Shown piece after piece: positions 15,145 to 22,540 of a stretch of 32,313 nucleotides of DNA (its first letter is position 1; each line of letters starts with the position of its first letter). This DNA is from Candidatus Caccousia avistercoris. Lineage in GTDB: Bacteria; Bacillota; Clostridia; Oscillospirales; Acutalibacteraceae. The position numbers and the translations under genes were made by a program. A model generated the notes under the pieces. The model saw nothing but the letters and a program-made list of their open reading frames with translations. It had not been told where the DNA came from and ran no database searches. Where the stretch lies: the NCBI GenBank assembly GCA_018715025.1, contig DVMK01000218.1:1-32313 (forward strand), written 5' to 3'.

Positions 15145-16908
15145 TTACCCCTTTTCTGCCAGCCTTTCCGCCAGATCCTTCTCCGGGGTGACGTACACCG
15201 TATTGTAGGAGACGTAGATGACCATGCCGGGCTTGGCCCCGTTGGGCTTGCTCACGTTGCGCACCTGGGTGTAGTCCACCGGCACCTGGGAGGATTCCCG
15301 GCCGCGGCTGTGCCAGGCAGCCAGCAGGGCGGCCTCCCGCAGGGCCGTCTCGGTGGGGGCGCGGCCCTCTGTCACCAGAATGGTGTGGGAACCGGGGATG
15401 TTCTTGGTGTGGAACCAAACGTCGTTGTTGCTGGCCTGCTTCATGGTAAGCCTGTCGTTCTGCCGGTTGTTGCGGCCCACTAGGATGGGGAAGCCGTCGG
15501 AGGAACGGAATTTCAGGGGGGCCGCCGCTGCGGCCGGCTTCTGCCGGCCCCGGGGGGCGCGGACATAGCCCTGTTCCATCAGCTCCTGGCGGATCTCCGA
15601 CAGATCCCTCTCTGTTTCGGCCCGGCTCAATTCCTCAAAGACAGAATCCAGGTAGGCAAGCTCTTCCTCCGCATGGGCGATCTGTTCGGTGAGCTTTTCC
15701 TCTGCGGTGCGCGCCTTCCGGTATTCCTTAAAATACTTCTGGGCGTTCTGGGTGGGGGTCAGCAGGGGATCCATCGGAACGGAAACCCGCGGCATCCCCT
15801 CCTCATAGAAGTTTTCCACCTCTGCCGAGGCCTGCCCCTTTTCCAGCCGGTACAGGTTGGCGCTGATCAGCTCGCCGTACAGGCGAAGCTCCTCCCGCCG
15901 GGCGCACTGCTCCAGCTCTGCCCGCTGCTTGTTGATCTTGTTGGTAAGCCGTTCGGAGGTATTGGTGAGCAGGCGGAGCAGATCCTGAGAGCGCACCCGC
16001 ATTCGGTCCTGCCGGTCGCGCTCGTCGTAGAATGCGTCCAGAAGCTCCGAGAAGGAATCCTGCCGGCGGACAATGGCGGCAAGGCCGTACTGCTCTATGG
16101 GAAGATAGGTGAAGTCCAGGGGCTTGCCGTCCGGCTTTACCGCCATGTGGGGCGTGCCGGAGGCCTGCCGGATGGTGGTGAAGGTGCGGTCCAGGAAAAA
16201 GGCCAGCCGCAGCCAGTGCTCCTCGCTCATCTGGCCTACCTTCAGCTCGGCCCCATGGCCGGTCAGGTACGCCAGCTCCCGGGCGGCAATGGGGGAAAAG
16301 CCCTGCAGGGAATTCAGGATCGCCTTGTCCAGGGCTGTGCCCTCCGGGCAGGCACGGATCCGATCCCCCGCCTCTGCCGGGGAAGCCTCCAGGGCGCACA
16401 GCTTGTCCTGGGGCGGGGGCAGCTGGTAGGAAAGGCCCGGCAGCACCAGGCGCTCTGAGGACATGTCGGCGTCCACCCGCTTGAGGGCGTCGATGATTTT
16501 CCCCTTTTCATCCACAAAGACAATGTTGCTGTACCGGCCCATAATCTCTGCGTACAGGGAAAGGGTGATCCGGTCGCCCAGCTCGTTCACCGCGTCGAAG
16601 CAAAGGCGCAGGACGCGCTCCAGCCCCGGCTGCTCCACGGCGGCCAGGCGGGCCCCCTGCAGGCGCTTGCGCATAAGCATGCACAGCATGGGGGGCTGGG
16701 GCGGGTTTTCCGGAACAAAGCGGGTAAAGTGAATGCGGGCGCTGTTGGCCCGGGCGGAAATCAGCAGTTTAAAATGATCCGTGCGGGTGCGCAGCAGGAG
16801 GACCATCTCCTCCTTGTTGGGCTGGTAAATCTTTTCTACCCTGGCTTCCAGGGCGTTTTCCTCCAATTCCCGCCGGATATGGTGCAGGAACGCACCGTCA
16901 AGAGCCAT
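15145..16908 (-). CDS. rqcH: Rqc2/NFACT-family ribosome quality-control protein RqcH
   Basis: 587 residues, full length. The N-terminal NFACT-N domain (MALDGAFLHHIRRELEENAL, HFTRFVPENPPQPPMLCMLMRKRL), a central helix-hairpin-helix and coiled-coil region (DRQDRMRVRSQDLLRLLTNT, then charged helices to about 430) and the C-terminal NFACT-R domain with ASNNDVWFHTKNIPGSHTIL are in the usual order. RqcH binds stalled 50S subunits and recruits tRNA-Ala to add C-terminal alanine tails for degradation. It is often annotated as a fibronectin-binding protein. The ATG at 16908 follows GGAG by 8 nt. Last gene of the trmK operon, 22 nt after the methyltransferase gene. Confidence 0.95.
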   Translation of the reverse strand: MALDGAFLHHIRRELEENALEARVEKIYQPNKEEMVLLLRTRTDHFKLLISARANSARIHFTRFVPENPPQPPMLCMLMRKRLQGARLAAVEQPGLERVLRLCFDAVNELGDRITLSLYAEIMGRYSNIVFVDEKGKIIDALKRVDADMSSERLVLPGLSYQLPPPQDKLCALEASPAEAGDRIRACPEGTALDKAILNSLQGFSPIAARELAYLTGHGAELKVGQMSEEHWLRLAFFLDRTFTTIRQASGTPHMAVKPDGKPLDFTYLPIEQYGLAAIVRRQDSFSELLDAFYDERDRQDRMRVRSQDLLRLLTNTSERLTNKINKQRAELEQCARREELRLYGELISANLYRLEKGQASAEVENFYEEGMPRVSVPMDPLLTPTQNAQKYFKEYRKARTAEEKLTEQIAHAEEELAYLDSVFEELSRAETERDLSEIRQELMEQGYVRAPRGRQKPAAAAAPLKFRSSDGFPILVGRNNRQNDRLTMKQASNNDVWFHTKNIPGSHTILVTEGRAPTETALREAALLAAWHSRGRESSQVPVDYTQVRNVSKPNGAKPGMVIYVSYNTVYVTPEKDLAERLAEKG

Positions 16909-16930
16909 GGGAAACACTCCGTTTCATCAA

Positions 16931-17689
16931 TCAGGATTCCAGGCGGCCCCAGTAGGCCTTCGTCTCGTTGGGGACGCAGAGAAGGCCGTCTTCGGCATAC
17001 TGGTCAAACAGGCCTTCCAGGGCGGCCAGGTACGCGGTGTAGCCCTCGTCCCCCGGGCCGATGCTGTAGGAGGAGGACAGGCTGCGCTGGATAAACTTTT
17101 CTTTTGTGTAGTACAGGTTGTGGGGGATTCGGATGCAGGCCGGCTTACCGCCGAAGAAAACCTCCATGGCAGCCTGCTTCTCCTCCCAATTGCCGCCGCT
17201 GAAGCCGCGAAAAGCCGGGCAGAAGCGGCGAAAGATCTCCCCGTTCCGCTTTACGGATTCCGCTTCCTCCACGCGGCTGTTCCACACCAGCACCGCCATT
17301 CCCCCGGGCCGCAGGATGCGCAAACACTCCCGGCGGAAGCCCTGGGGCGAAAACCAGTGGAAGGCCTGGGCCGCCGTCACGAGGGACACGCTGCCGGAGG
17401 GCAGGCCGGTGGCCTCGGCGGTCCCCTCCCGAAGGAAAATCCCGGGGGTGTTTCCCAGCAGCAGTTCCGCCTTCCGCCGCATGTCGCCGTTGGGCTCTAC
17501 GGCCCAGACGGAGCAGCCCAGCTCCTCCCGCAAAAAGCGGGAGAAAATGCCGGTGCCGGCCCCCACGTCGGCGGCGTCAGCCCCTTTCATGCCCAGCTCA
17601 GCCAGGCGGGCCGCCAGCTGTTTCGGGTAGCCGGGGCGGGCGGACTGGTACGACTCCGCCTTTCCGGAAAATTTAGCGGTATTGTCCAT
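16931..17689 (-). CDS. Class I SAM-dependent methyltransferase
   Basis: 252 residues. Motif I (ADVGAGTGIFSRFL, about 43-56), motif post-I (WAVEPNGDM) and LRILRPGGMAVLVWNS are a UbiE/Smt-like methyltransferase core. QAFHWFSPQGFRREC is common in the broad Methyltransf_11 group. The substrate is unknown. The ATG at 17689 follows AAGGAGAAAGAG, 10 nt after the nif3 stop. It is co-transcribed with trmK and rqcH, but that does not identify its substrate. Confidence 0.88.
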   Translation of the reverse strand: MDNTAKFSGKAESYQSARPGYPKQLAARLAELGMKGADAADVGAGTGIFSRFLREELGCSVWAVEPNGDMRRKAELLLGNTPGIFLREGTAEATGLPSGSVSLVTAAQAFHWFSPQGFRRECLRILRPGGMAVLVWNSRVEEAESVKRNGEIFRRFCPAFRGFSGGNWEEKQAAMEVFFGGKPACIRIPHNLYYTKEKFIQRSLSSSYSIGPGDEGYTAYLAALEGLFDQYAEDGLLCVPNETKAYWGRLES

Positions 17690-17699
17690 CTCTTTCTCC

Positions 17700-18470
17700 T
17701 TACACATAGCGCGACGGCGGCTGAGAGCCTTCGGCCAGCTGGAATTCCACCTGGGGGAACTGCCCGCGCAGGCGAAGACGCAGGGGCTCCAGCACCACGG
17801 CCTCTGTGTGGAAATGGCCCGCGGCCACCAGAGTGAGGCCCGACTCCGCCGCGGCCAGCAGCTCATGGTGCTTTGCCTCGCCGGTGACAAAGGCCTGCAC
17901 GCCGCTGTCTTCCGGGCGGGGCATGCAGAAAGCGCCGGCCCCGCTGCACAGGCCTGCGGTGCGCACCTTTCCGCTTCCCTCGGTGTATTCCACCGCCTGG
18001 CAGCCCAGGGCGTCCCGCACAAAGAGGGCGAACTCTCTGGGGGAAAGCTCCTGCTCCAGCTCGCCGCACAGGGACTCGGGCAGGCCGGAGGGGCCGTCAA
18101 CCGAGAGCGTGCGCACATTCCGCAGGCCCAGCCGTTCCGCCAGGCAGGTGTTCACCCCGCCGGGGGCCAGATCCAGATTGGTGTGGGCGCAGATGGCCGC
18201 CACCCCGTGGGCGGCCAGCAGGAAGGGGGCCGAACCGGGAACCAGGCGGCGCAGCGGGTCAAAAATGACAGGGTGGTGGCTCACCACCAGCTGCGCCCCC
18301 TTGGCGGCGGCCTCCCGCACCACCTGGGGGGTAATGTCCAGCGCCAGCAGGGCCTTCTGCACCGGTTCCTGCCCGCTGCCCGCCAAAAGGCCCGCGTTGT
18401 CAAAGCTCATGGCGGTGGAAAAGGGGGCGAAGCTGTCCAGATATTCGTAAATGTCCCGTACTGTGGTCAT
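17700..18470 (-). CDS. NIF3-like (DUF34) metal-binding protein
   Basis: 256 residues. MSFDNAGLLAGS, VVSHHPVIFDPL (His65-His66), AHTNLDLAPGGVN (Asp100) and AAGHFHTEAVVLEPL contain the conserved di-metal ligands. The length matches the single-domain form and lacks the inserted domain found in the ~370-residue Bacillus YqfO. The family is annotated as GTP cyclohydrolase type 2, but its biological role is unsettled. Its ATG overlaps the trmK stop in an ATGA, and the trmK-nif3 pair is widely conserved in Firmicutes. Confidence 0.92.
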   Translation of the reverse strand: MTTVRDIYEYLDSFAPFSTAMSFDNAGLLAGSGQEPVQKALLALDITPQVVREAAAKGAQLVVSHHPVIFDPLRRLVPGSAPFLLAAHGVAAICAHTNLDLAPGGVNTCLAERLGLRNVRTLSVDGPSGLPESLCGELEQELSPREFALFVRDALGCQAVEYTEGSGKVRTAGLCSGAGAFCMPRPEDSGVQAFVTGEAKHHELLAAAESGLTLVAAGHFHTEAVVLEPLRLRLRGQFPQVEFQLAEGSQPPSRYV

Positions 18471-19168
18471 GTGGCGTCTCCTTTCTCTCCTGCCCGGCGT
18501 TCCAGCTCCTGCTGAAGCCGTTCCGCCCGGGCGGCCTCTTCCGCCCTGCCCGCCATGCGCAGGCCGGCGGCTCGCTTTTTCAGGGAAGCGGCCCGGGCCA
18601 GCAGGTAGGCCCGGCCGGCCCCGGTGTTGCCGTCTACCAGGCCGGCGTAGGGGAAGGCCTCCTCCGCGCCCTGCCGGGCCGCCAAGGGCGGGTCGTACCA
18701 GCAGAGCATGGCGCTGTAGGTATGGCCATCCTCGGTGACGGCCTCCTCCCGAAACAGGGCGAAGCCCTCCCGGCTGAGGAAGGCCCGCAGATCCTCCGCA
18801 GAGGTCATGGGCTGGAGGATCAGATGCTTTTCCGGCGTGCGCAGCCAGGGCGCCTGAGACACAATGCGGGCGATGAGCTCGCCCCCCATGCCGGCCACCG
18901 CCACGTCGTCCGCCTCCTCTGGGCGGAAGGCCGACAGCCCGTCAGAAAGCCTGGCGCTGACGGCGCCCTCCGCCCCGTATTTCGCTATGTTCTGCCGGGC
19001 GCTCTGCAGCGGCCCTTCCCGCACATCGGCCGCTATGGCCTGGGAAACCAGCCCGTTCTTCGCCAGCCAGATGGACAGGTAGCCGTGGTCGGCCCCAATG
19101 TCTGCCAGCCGGGCCCCTGGCCGCACCAGGGAAGCGCACAGGCTCAGCCGTTTGCCCAGCTGGAACAT
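18467..19168 (-). CDS. trmK: tRNA (adenine(22)-N1)-methyltransferase TrmK
   Basis: About 233 residues. ADIGADHGYLSIWLA is motif I, VAVAGMGGELIARIV the active-site loop and LILQPMTSAEDLRAFLSREGF the family signature. A C-terminal coiled-coil-like helix (RAASLKKRAAGLRMAG... EELERRAG style) is typical. TrmK makes m1A22 in bacterial tRNAs. The start is ambiguous: the ATG at 19168 aligns with the usual MxxLxKRL beginning, but a TTG at 19183 is better spaced from GAAGGAG. First gene of the trmK-nif3-methyltransferase-rqcH operon, with a terminator-like hairpin just upstream. Confidence 0.9.
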   Translation of the reverse strand: MFQLGKRLSLCASLVRPGARLADIGADHGYLSIWLAKNGLVSQAIAADVREGPLQSARQNIAKYGAEGAVSARLSDGLSAFRPEEADDVAVAGMGGELIARIVSQAPWLRTPEKHLILQPMTSAEDLRAFLSREGFALFREEAVTEDGHTYSAMLCWYDPPLAARQGAEEAFPYAGLVDGNTGAGRAYLLARAASLKKRAAGLRMAGRAEEAARAERLQQELERRAGEKGDAT

Positions 19169-19205
19169 GGTGTGCTCTTTCAACTCATCTTCTCCTTCCA
19201 AAGGG

Positions 19206-19238
19206 GAAAAGAGCCGCCCGGCAGACGCCGAACGGCTC
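19206..19238 (-). terminator. Terminator between the DUF1858 gene and trmK
   Basis: GAGCCG..GGC pairs with CCG..CGGCTC (19211-19238), followed by TTTTCCCC on the minus strand. I see no clear separate promoter for trmK between here and its start, so it may act as a partial terminator. Confidence 0.7.
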
Positions 19239-19255
19239 CCATGTGCGTTTTTCTG

Positions 19256-19462
19256 TTACTGGTTCTTGGCCATGTGGTCGTTCAGCTTCTTCAGAAGCTC
19301 GTCCACACTGACGCCGTGAACCATACAGGCCTGCTCCAGGGTTTCGCCCCGGGAAGCGGGGCAGCCCAGGCAGTGCATGCCCATCTCCAGAAAATAGGGC
19401 GCCGTGGTCTGATCCATGGTGAGAATATCCCCAATCAGGGTGTCTTTTGTAACAGCAGCCAT
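19256..19462 (-). CDS. DUF1858 / redox-disulfide domain small protein
   Basis: 68 residues. TKDTLIGDILTMDQTTAPYF, GMHCLGCPASRGETLEQA and VHGVSVDELLKKLN match the DUF1858 domain, called hybrid-cluster-protein-associated redox disulfide domain in some databases. The paired cysteines in HCLGC could form a disulfide or bind metal. No hybrid-cluster gene is nearby. The ATG at 19462 follows GGAGG by 7 nt. It has its own promoter and terminator. Confidence 0.9.
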   Translation of the reverse strand: MAAVTKDTLIGDILTMDQTTAPYFLEMGMHCLGCPASRGETLEQACMVHGVSVDELLKKLNDHMAKNQ

Positions 19463-19504
19463 GCGTAAACCTCCATTATTCTGCAAACGCAGATTCTTTT
19501 TTCC

Positions 19505-19533
19505 ATTATAATACCCCGAAAGCGTTTTTGCAA
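19505..19533 (-). promoter_or_regulatory. Promoter of the DUF1858 gene
   Basis: TTGCAA (19528-19533) and TATAAT (19505-19510) with a 17-bp spacer. Confidence 0.65.
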
Positions 19534-19554
19534 TACCTGAAATTTCCGACGCAG

Positions 19555-19585
19555 AAAAGGCCCGGGGCTTTTGCGCCCCAGGCCT
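19555..19585 (-). terminator. Terminator after the small zinc-ribbon gene
   Basis: GGCC-GGGGC pairs with GCCCC-GGCC (one internal mismatch), followed by TTTTCTG on the minus strand. Confidence 0.75.
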
Positions 19586-19597
19586 GCGTACTGCGGA

Positions 19598-19876
19598 TTA
19601 TTCCTCCCCGCGCATTCTGGCGAAGCACTCGCTGCAGTACACCGGGCGGTCCTCCCTGGGCTGGAAGGGCACCCTGGCCTCTCTGCCGCAGTTGGCGCAC
19701 ACAGCGGTGTACATCTCCCTCTCCCCTTTTGCGGCGTTCCTGCGGGCGTCGCGGCAGGCCTTGCACCGCTGGGGCTCGTTCACAAAGCCCTTGGACGCGT
19801 AGAATTCCTGTTCGCCGGCGGTAAACACAAATTCCTGGCCGCATTCCTTACAGATGAGAGTCTTGTCCTCGTACAT
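19598..19876 (-). CDS. Small double zinc-ribbon protein (zf-trcl type)
   Basis: 92 residues. LICKECGQEFVFTAGEQEFY...RCKACRDAR is the probable zinc-ribbon (trcl) domain, and VCANCGREARVPFQ...VYCSECFARM is a CxxC-x17-CxxC-type second ribbon. Both resemble parts of rRNA/RNA-associated zinc ribbons, but function is unknown. The ATG at 19876 follows AAGGAATCC. The gene lies downstream of a strong promoter and a ~160-nt structured RNA, with a terminator after it. Confidence 0.9.
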   Translation of the reverse strand: MYEDKTLICKECGQEFVFTAGEQEFYASKGFVNEPQRCKACRDARRNAAKGEREMYTAVCANCGREARVPFQPREDRPVYCSECFARMRGEE

Positions 19877-20037
19877 GGATTCCTTACCTCGCTTCAAATG
19901 AAATATTTGCCCGTAGACGGATTCACACCGCCGCCTTTGAAAAACAACGCTCTATTGCTAAGCTACCGGGGCATGAACAGGGGTTTCCCCTCTCTGAACC
20001 GGCGGCGGTCAACATGCCTGCCGCCGCGTGCAAGTCC
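19877..20037 (-). ncRNA. Candidate structured leader or stand-alone RNA (possibly raiA-motif type)
   Basis: From the predicted start near 20037, the minus-strand RNA contains a GCGGCGG/CCGCCGC hairpin with a 12-nt loop, an AGGGG-AAA-CCCCT hairpin, then GCCCCGGTAGCTTAGC, AATAGAGC and GTGTGAATCCGTCTACGGGC. The last elements mimic a tRNA D-arm and T-loop, and GCCC/GGGC with TAG/CTA can close a long-range stem. GGCGGCGGT (near 19929-19937) is also fully complementary to ACCGCCGCC of the first hairpin, so two mutually exclusive folds exist. The raiA motif is the known class I would test first, from memory of its tRNA-like core. I cannot confirm it. Confidence 0.5.
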
Positions 20038-20059
20038 ATCCTTATTATAGCAATAGAGC
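19949..20059. repeat. Exact 11-bp inverted repeat spanning promoter and RNA
   Basis: GCTCTATTGCT at 19949-19959 and its exact reverse complement AGCAATAGAGC at 20049-20059. On the minus strand the outer copy straddles the -10/spacer boundary of the promoter and the inner copy is the D-arm-like AGCAATAGAGC element of the RNA. Confidence 0.6.
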
Positions 20060-20072
20060 CATCAGAATTCAA
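20044..20072 (-). promoter_or_regulatory. Promoter of the structured RNA / zinc-ribbon transcript
   Basis: TTGAAT (20067-20072) and a perfect TATAAT (20044-20049) with 17 bp between. The flanks are AT-rich compared with the window. Confidence 0.75.
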
Positions 20073-20114
20073 CCATTCTATAAAAAATATATCATTATTT
20101 CATAACATACAATA

Positions 20115-20139
20115 GAAAAGAGACCGCAAAGGAGCGGCC
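20115..20139 (-). terminator. Terminator after the sigma-factor gene
   Basis: GGCCGC-TCCTTT-GCGGTC stem (20122-20139), then TCTTTTCT on the minus strand, directly after the stop codon. Confidence 0.75.
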
Positions 20140-20142
20140 CCC

Positions 20143-20742
20143 CTATTCCAAAGGGAACAGCTTTTTCAGCTTGGCCCTGGCCCGCTGCACCGCGTTGCCC
20201 ACCGCCTTTTCGGTGGTGCGCAGCCGCTTGGCCGCCTCGCCGTAGCTGCAGCCCTGAAGCCGCAGAAACAGCACCTCACGCTCCAGCCGGGAAAGAGAGC
20301 TGCTGATCTTCTGCAGAAGCATCCCATAGGATTCGCTGTCCGCCAGAAGCGCCTGGGGATCCGCGCTGGGATCGGCCGGAAGCTCCAGCGCGCCCTGGCC
20401 GCTGTTCAGGGAAAGGTGGGCGGCCTCCCCGCCGCTTTGGCGCTGGGCCCGGCGCACCGCGGTAATCATCCGGTTGCGGATGCACACGTCGGCGTATGTT
20501 TTGAACGAAGCCTTCCGCCCCGGCTGGTAAAACCTGGCCGCCGAAAGAAGCCCCAGCATTCCTTCCTGGGACAAATCCTCGTTGTCGAGCCCCTGCCCCT
20601 GGAAGCGGACGGCCTTGGCCCGGATGAAGGAAACATACCGTTCCGCCAGCTGCCAAAAGGCGTTGGGGTCCCCCGCCTGCACCTGCAGGCAAAGCTCCCC
20701 GTCTGTCAAAGCGGGGGACTCCGCTCTCTCGTCGTCCGGCAC
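20143..20742 (-). CDS. SigH-like sigma-70 family factor
   Basis: About 199 residues. Region 2: AFWQLAERYVSFIRAKAVRFQGQGLDNEDLSQEGMLGLLSAARFYQPG..SFKTYADVCIRNRMITAV, strongly reminiscent of Bacillus SigH (RAKA..., D..EDI.QEGM.GL). Region 4: LSRLEREVLFLRLQGCSYGEAAKRLRTTEKAVGNAVQRARAKL, with the usual helix-turn-helix. SigH drives early sporulation and competence genes. Whether this copy is the main SigH or a paralogue cannot be told from one window. A GTG at 20742 is best spaced (8 nt) from GGGGAGG; a GTG at 20751 is possible. Divergent from the YifB/ComM gene. Confidence 0.85.
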   Translation of the reverse strand: MPDDERAESPALTDGELCLQVQAGDPNAFWQLAERYVSFIRAKAVRFQGQGLDNEDLSQEGMLGLLSAARFYQPGRKASFKTYADVCIRNRMITAVRRAQRQSGGEAAHLSLNSGQGALELPADPSADPQALLADSESYGMLLQKISSSLSRLEREVLFLRLQGCSYGEAAKRLRTTEKAVGNAVQRARAKLKKLFPLE

Positions 20743-20771
20743 TGGCCTCACCTCCCCTGTTTCTTGCTTTT

Positions 20772-20800
20772 ATCATACTGCACTTTGGCAAAATCGTCAA
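20772..20800 (-). promoter_or_regulatory. Promoter of the sigma-factor gene
   Basis: TTGACG (20795-20800) and TATGAT (20772-20777), 17-bp spacer: a housekeeping-type promoter. Confidence 0.7.
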
Positions 20801-20869
20801 CACAGGCGGAAAAGGGGCGGCCTCCCGGCAAATGTCAATTCTTTTCACCAACCAGATACCGGGAAGGAA

Positions 20870-20898
20870 TTGTTTCTCCCGGGCAATCGATTTATAAT
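20870..20898 (+). promoter_or_regulatory. Promoter of the YifB/ComM gene
   Basis: TATAAT (20893-20898) with TTGTTT (20870-20875) 17 bp upstream. Confidence 0.6.
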
Positions 20899-20930
20899 GA
20901 AAAACAACACCATTTCAGGAGGACGGAGCC

Positions 20931-22463
20931 ATGGTTTCAAAAATCCACAGCATGGGGCTTTGGGGGATCGACGCGTTCCCCGTTGAGATTGAGGCGGACC
21001 TGAGCACAGGCATGCCTTCCTTCGAGGTGGTAGGCCTGCCGGACGCCGCGGTGCGGGAATCCCGGGACAGGATTCGCGCCGCCTTCAAGAACGCCGGGTT
21101 TGCCTTCCCCATTTCCCGCATTACCGTCAACATGGCGCCGGCGGACCAGAAAAAAGAAGGCACCCTGTACGACCTGCCCCTGTTCATCGCCCTTCTTTCC
21201 GCCTCGGGCCAGCTTCGCACGCCCAGCCCCTCCTCCGTCTTTCTGGGCGAGCTTTCCCTTTCCGGCGAGGTGCGCCCGGTAAAGGGGGTGCTGCCCATGG
21301 CCATCGCCGCCCAGGAGGCGGGCTTTTCCTCCCTGTTTGTTCCCGCGGCCAACGCCGCCGAGGGGGCTGTGGTGGAGGGGCTTTCGGTGTACCCGGTGCG
21401 CCATGTGGCAGATCTGTACCGGCACCTCACCGGCGAGGCCCCCCTTACCCCTGCCAAGCCCTCCGCAGAGGACGGGCCGCCTGCCGCCCCGCTGCCGGAC
21501 TTTGCGGAGGTGCGGGGCCAGGAGCTGGCGAAGCGCGCTTTGGAAATTGCCGCCAGCGGCGGCCACAACGTGCTGCTCATCGGAAGCCCCGGCACGGGAA
21601 AAAGCATGCTGGCCAAACGGCTGCCCTCCATTCTGCCTGACATGACAATGGCAGAACAGATTGAAACCAGCAAAATTTATTCCATCGCCGGGGCTCTTCC
21701 CGCGGGCGCGTCCCTGGTGCGGACCAGGCCCTTCCGCGCGCCTCACCACACCGTTTCCGCCGCCGGGCTTTCCGGGGGCGGCAGCATCCCCCGCCCGGGG
21801 GAAATCTCGCTGGCCCACAACGGGGTGCTGTTTTTGGACGAGCTGCCGGAGTACGAGCGCTCTGCCATGGAGGTGCTGCGCCAGCCCATTGAGGACGGCG
21901 TTGTCACCATTTCCCGGGTAAGCGGCAGCATCTCCTACCCCTGCTCCATCATGCTGGTGGCCGCCATGAACCCCTGCCCCTGCGGCTACTTCGGCCACCC
22001 CAGCCGGAAGTGCACCTGCAGCCCCCGGGCGGTCAACCGGTACCTGGGGCGCATCAGCGGCCCTCTGCTGGACCGTCTGGACCTTCATGTGGAGGTGCCG
22101 CCGGTCAGCTTCGACAGGCTTTCCTCCAGCGAACGGGCAGAACCCTCCAGCCAGATCAAAAAGCGGGTGAACGCGGCCCGGGAGCGGCAGCGGGAACGGC
22201 TGGCCGGAACCGGAATCCCCTGCAACGCCGGCATCACGCCCGGCCTTCTCACAGACCTGTGCCGCCCCACAGAAGCCGCCCGGAAGCTTTTGAAGGAAGC
22301 CTTCGCCCAGATGGAGCTTTCTGCCCGCGCCTACGACCGGGTGCTGAAGGTGGCCCGCACCATTGCGGATCTGGCCGGCAGCGCCGACCTGCTGCCCCAG
22401 CATGCCGCCGAGGCGGTGCAGTACCGCAGCCTGGACCGGAAATACTGGCTGCGGGAGCTGTAA
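20931..22463 (+). CDS. YifB/ComM family Mg-chelatase-like AAA+ ATPase
   Basis: 510 residues. The N-terminal ChlI-like domain (MPSFEVVGLPDAAVRESRDR, ITVNMAPADQKKEG.YDLP), Walker A GSPGTGKSM (219-227), Walker B LFLDELPEY, sensor region MLVAAMNPCPCGYFG with a Cys cluster (CPCGYFGHPSRKCTC), and the C-terminal Mg_chelatase_C domain (YDRVLKVARTIADLAGS) are all present at full length. ComM is a hexameric helicase that extends branch migration during natural transformation; YifB roles outside competence are unclear. The ATG at 20931 follows AGGAGG. Faces the convergent spoIIIE gene across a shared terminator. Confidence 0.95.
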   Translation: MVSKIHSMGLWGIDAFPVEIEADLSTGMPSFEVVGLPDAAVRESRDRIRAAFKNAGFAFPISRITVNMAPADQKKEGTLYDLPLFIALLSASGQLRTPSPSSVFLGELSLSGEVRPVKGVLPMAIAAQEAGFSSLFVPAANAAEGAVVEGLSVYPVRHVADLYRHLTGEAPLTPAKPSAEDGPPAAPLPDFAEVRGQELAKRALEIAASGGHNVLLIGSPGTGKSMLAKRLPSILPDMTMAEQIETSKIYSIAGALPAGASLVRTRPFRAPHHTVSAAGLSGGGSIPRPGEISLAHNGVLFLDELPEYERSAMEVLRQPIEDGVVTISRVSGSISYPCSIMLVAAMNPCPCGYFGHPSRKCTCSPRAVNRYLGRISGPLLDRLDLHVEVPPVSFDRLSSSERAEPSSQIKKRVNAARERQRERLAGTGIPCNAGITPGLLTDLCRPTEAARKLLKEAFAQMELSARAYDRVLKVARTIADLAGSADLLPQHAAEAVQYRSLDRKYWLREL

Positions 22464-22476
22464 AAGTACAATATAC

Positions 22477-22527
22477 GCAGAAAAGCGGCGTCCAGACGGG
22501 TTTCTCCTCCGGACGCCGCTTTTCTGC
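22477..22527. terminator. Bidirectional terminator between YifB/ComM and spoIIIE
   Basis: GCAGAAAAGCGGCGTCC pairs with GGACGCCGCTTTTCTGC around a short loop, with A/T runs embedded in the stem on both sides. Confidence 0.88.
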
Positions 22528-22540
22528 GCGCAGCCCCCGC

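Noticed and set aside
19908..19973. A tRNA gene on the minus strand
   Set aside because: D-arm- and T-loop-like pieces are present, but the acceptor stem pairs only about 5 bp, the anticodon stem would be almost all G-U pairs and the anticodon (TCA) is implausible. Better viewed as part of a structured RNA.
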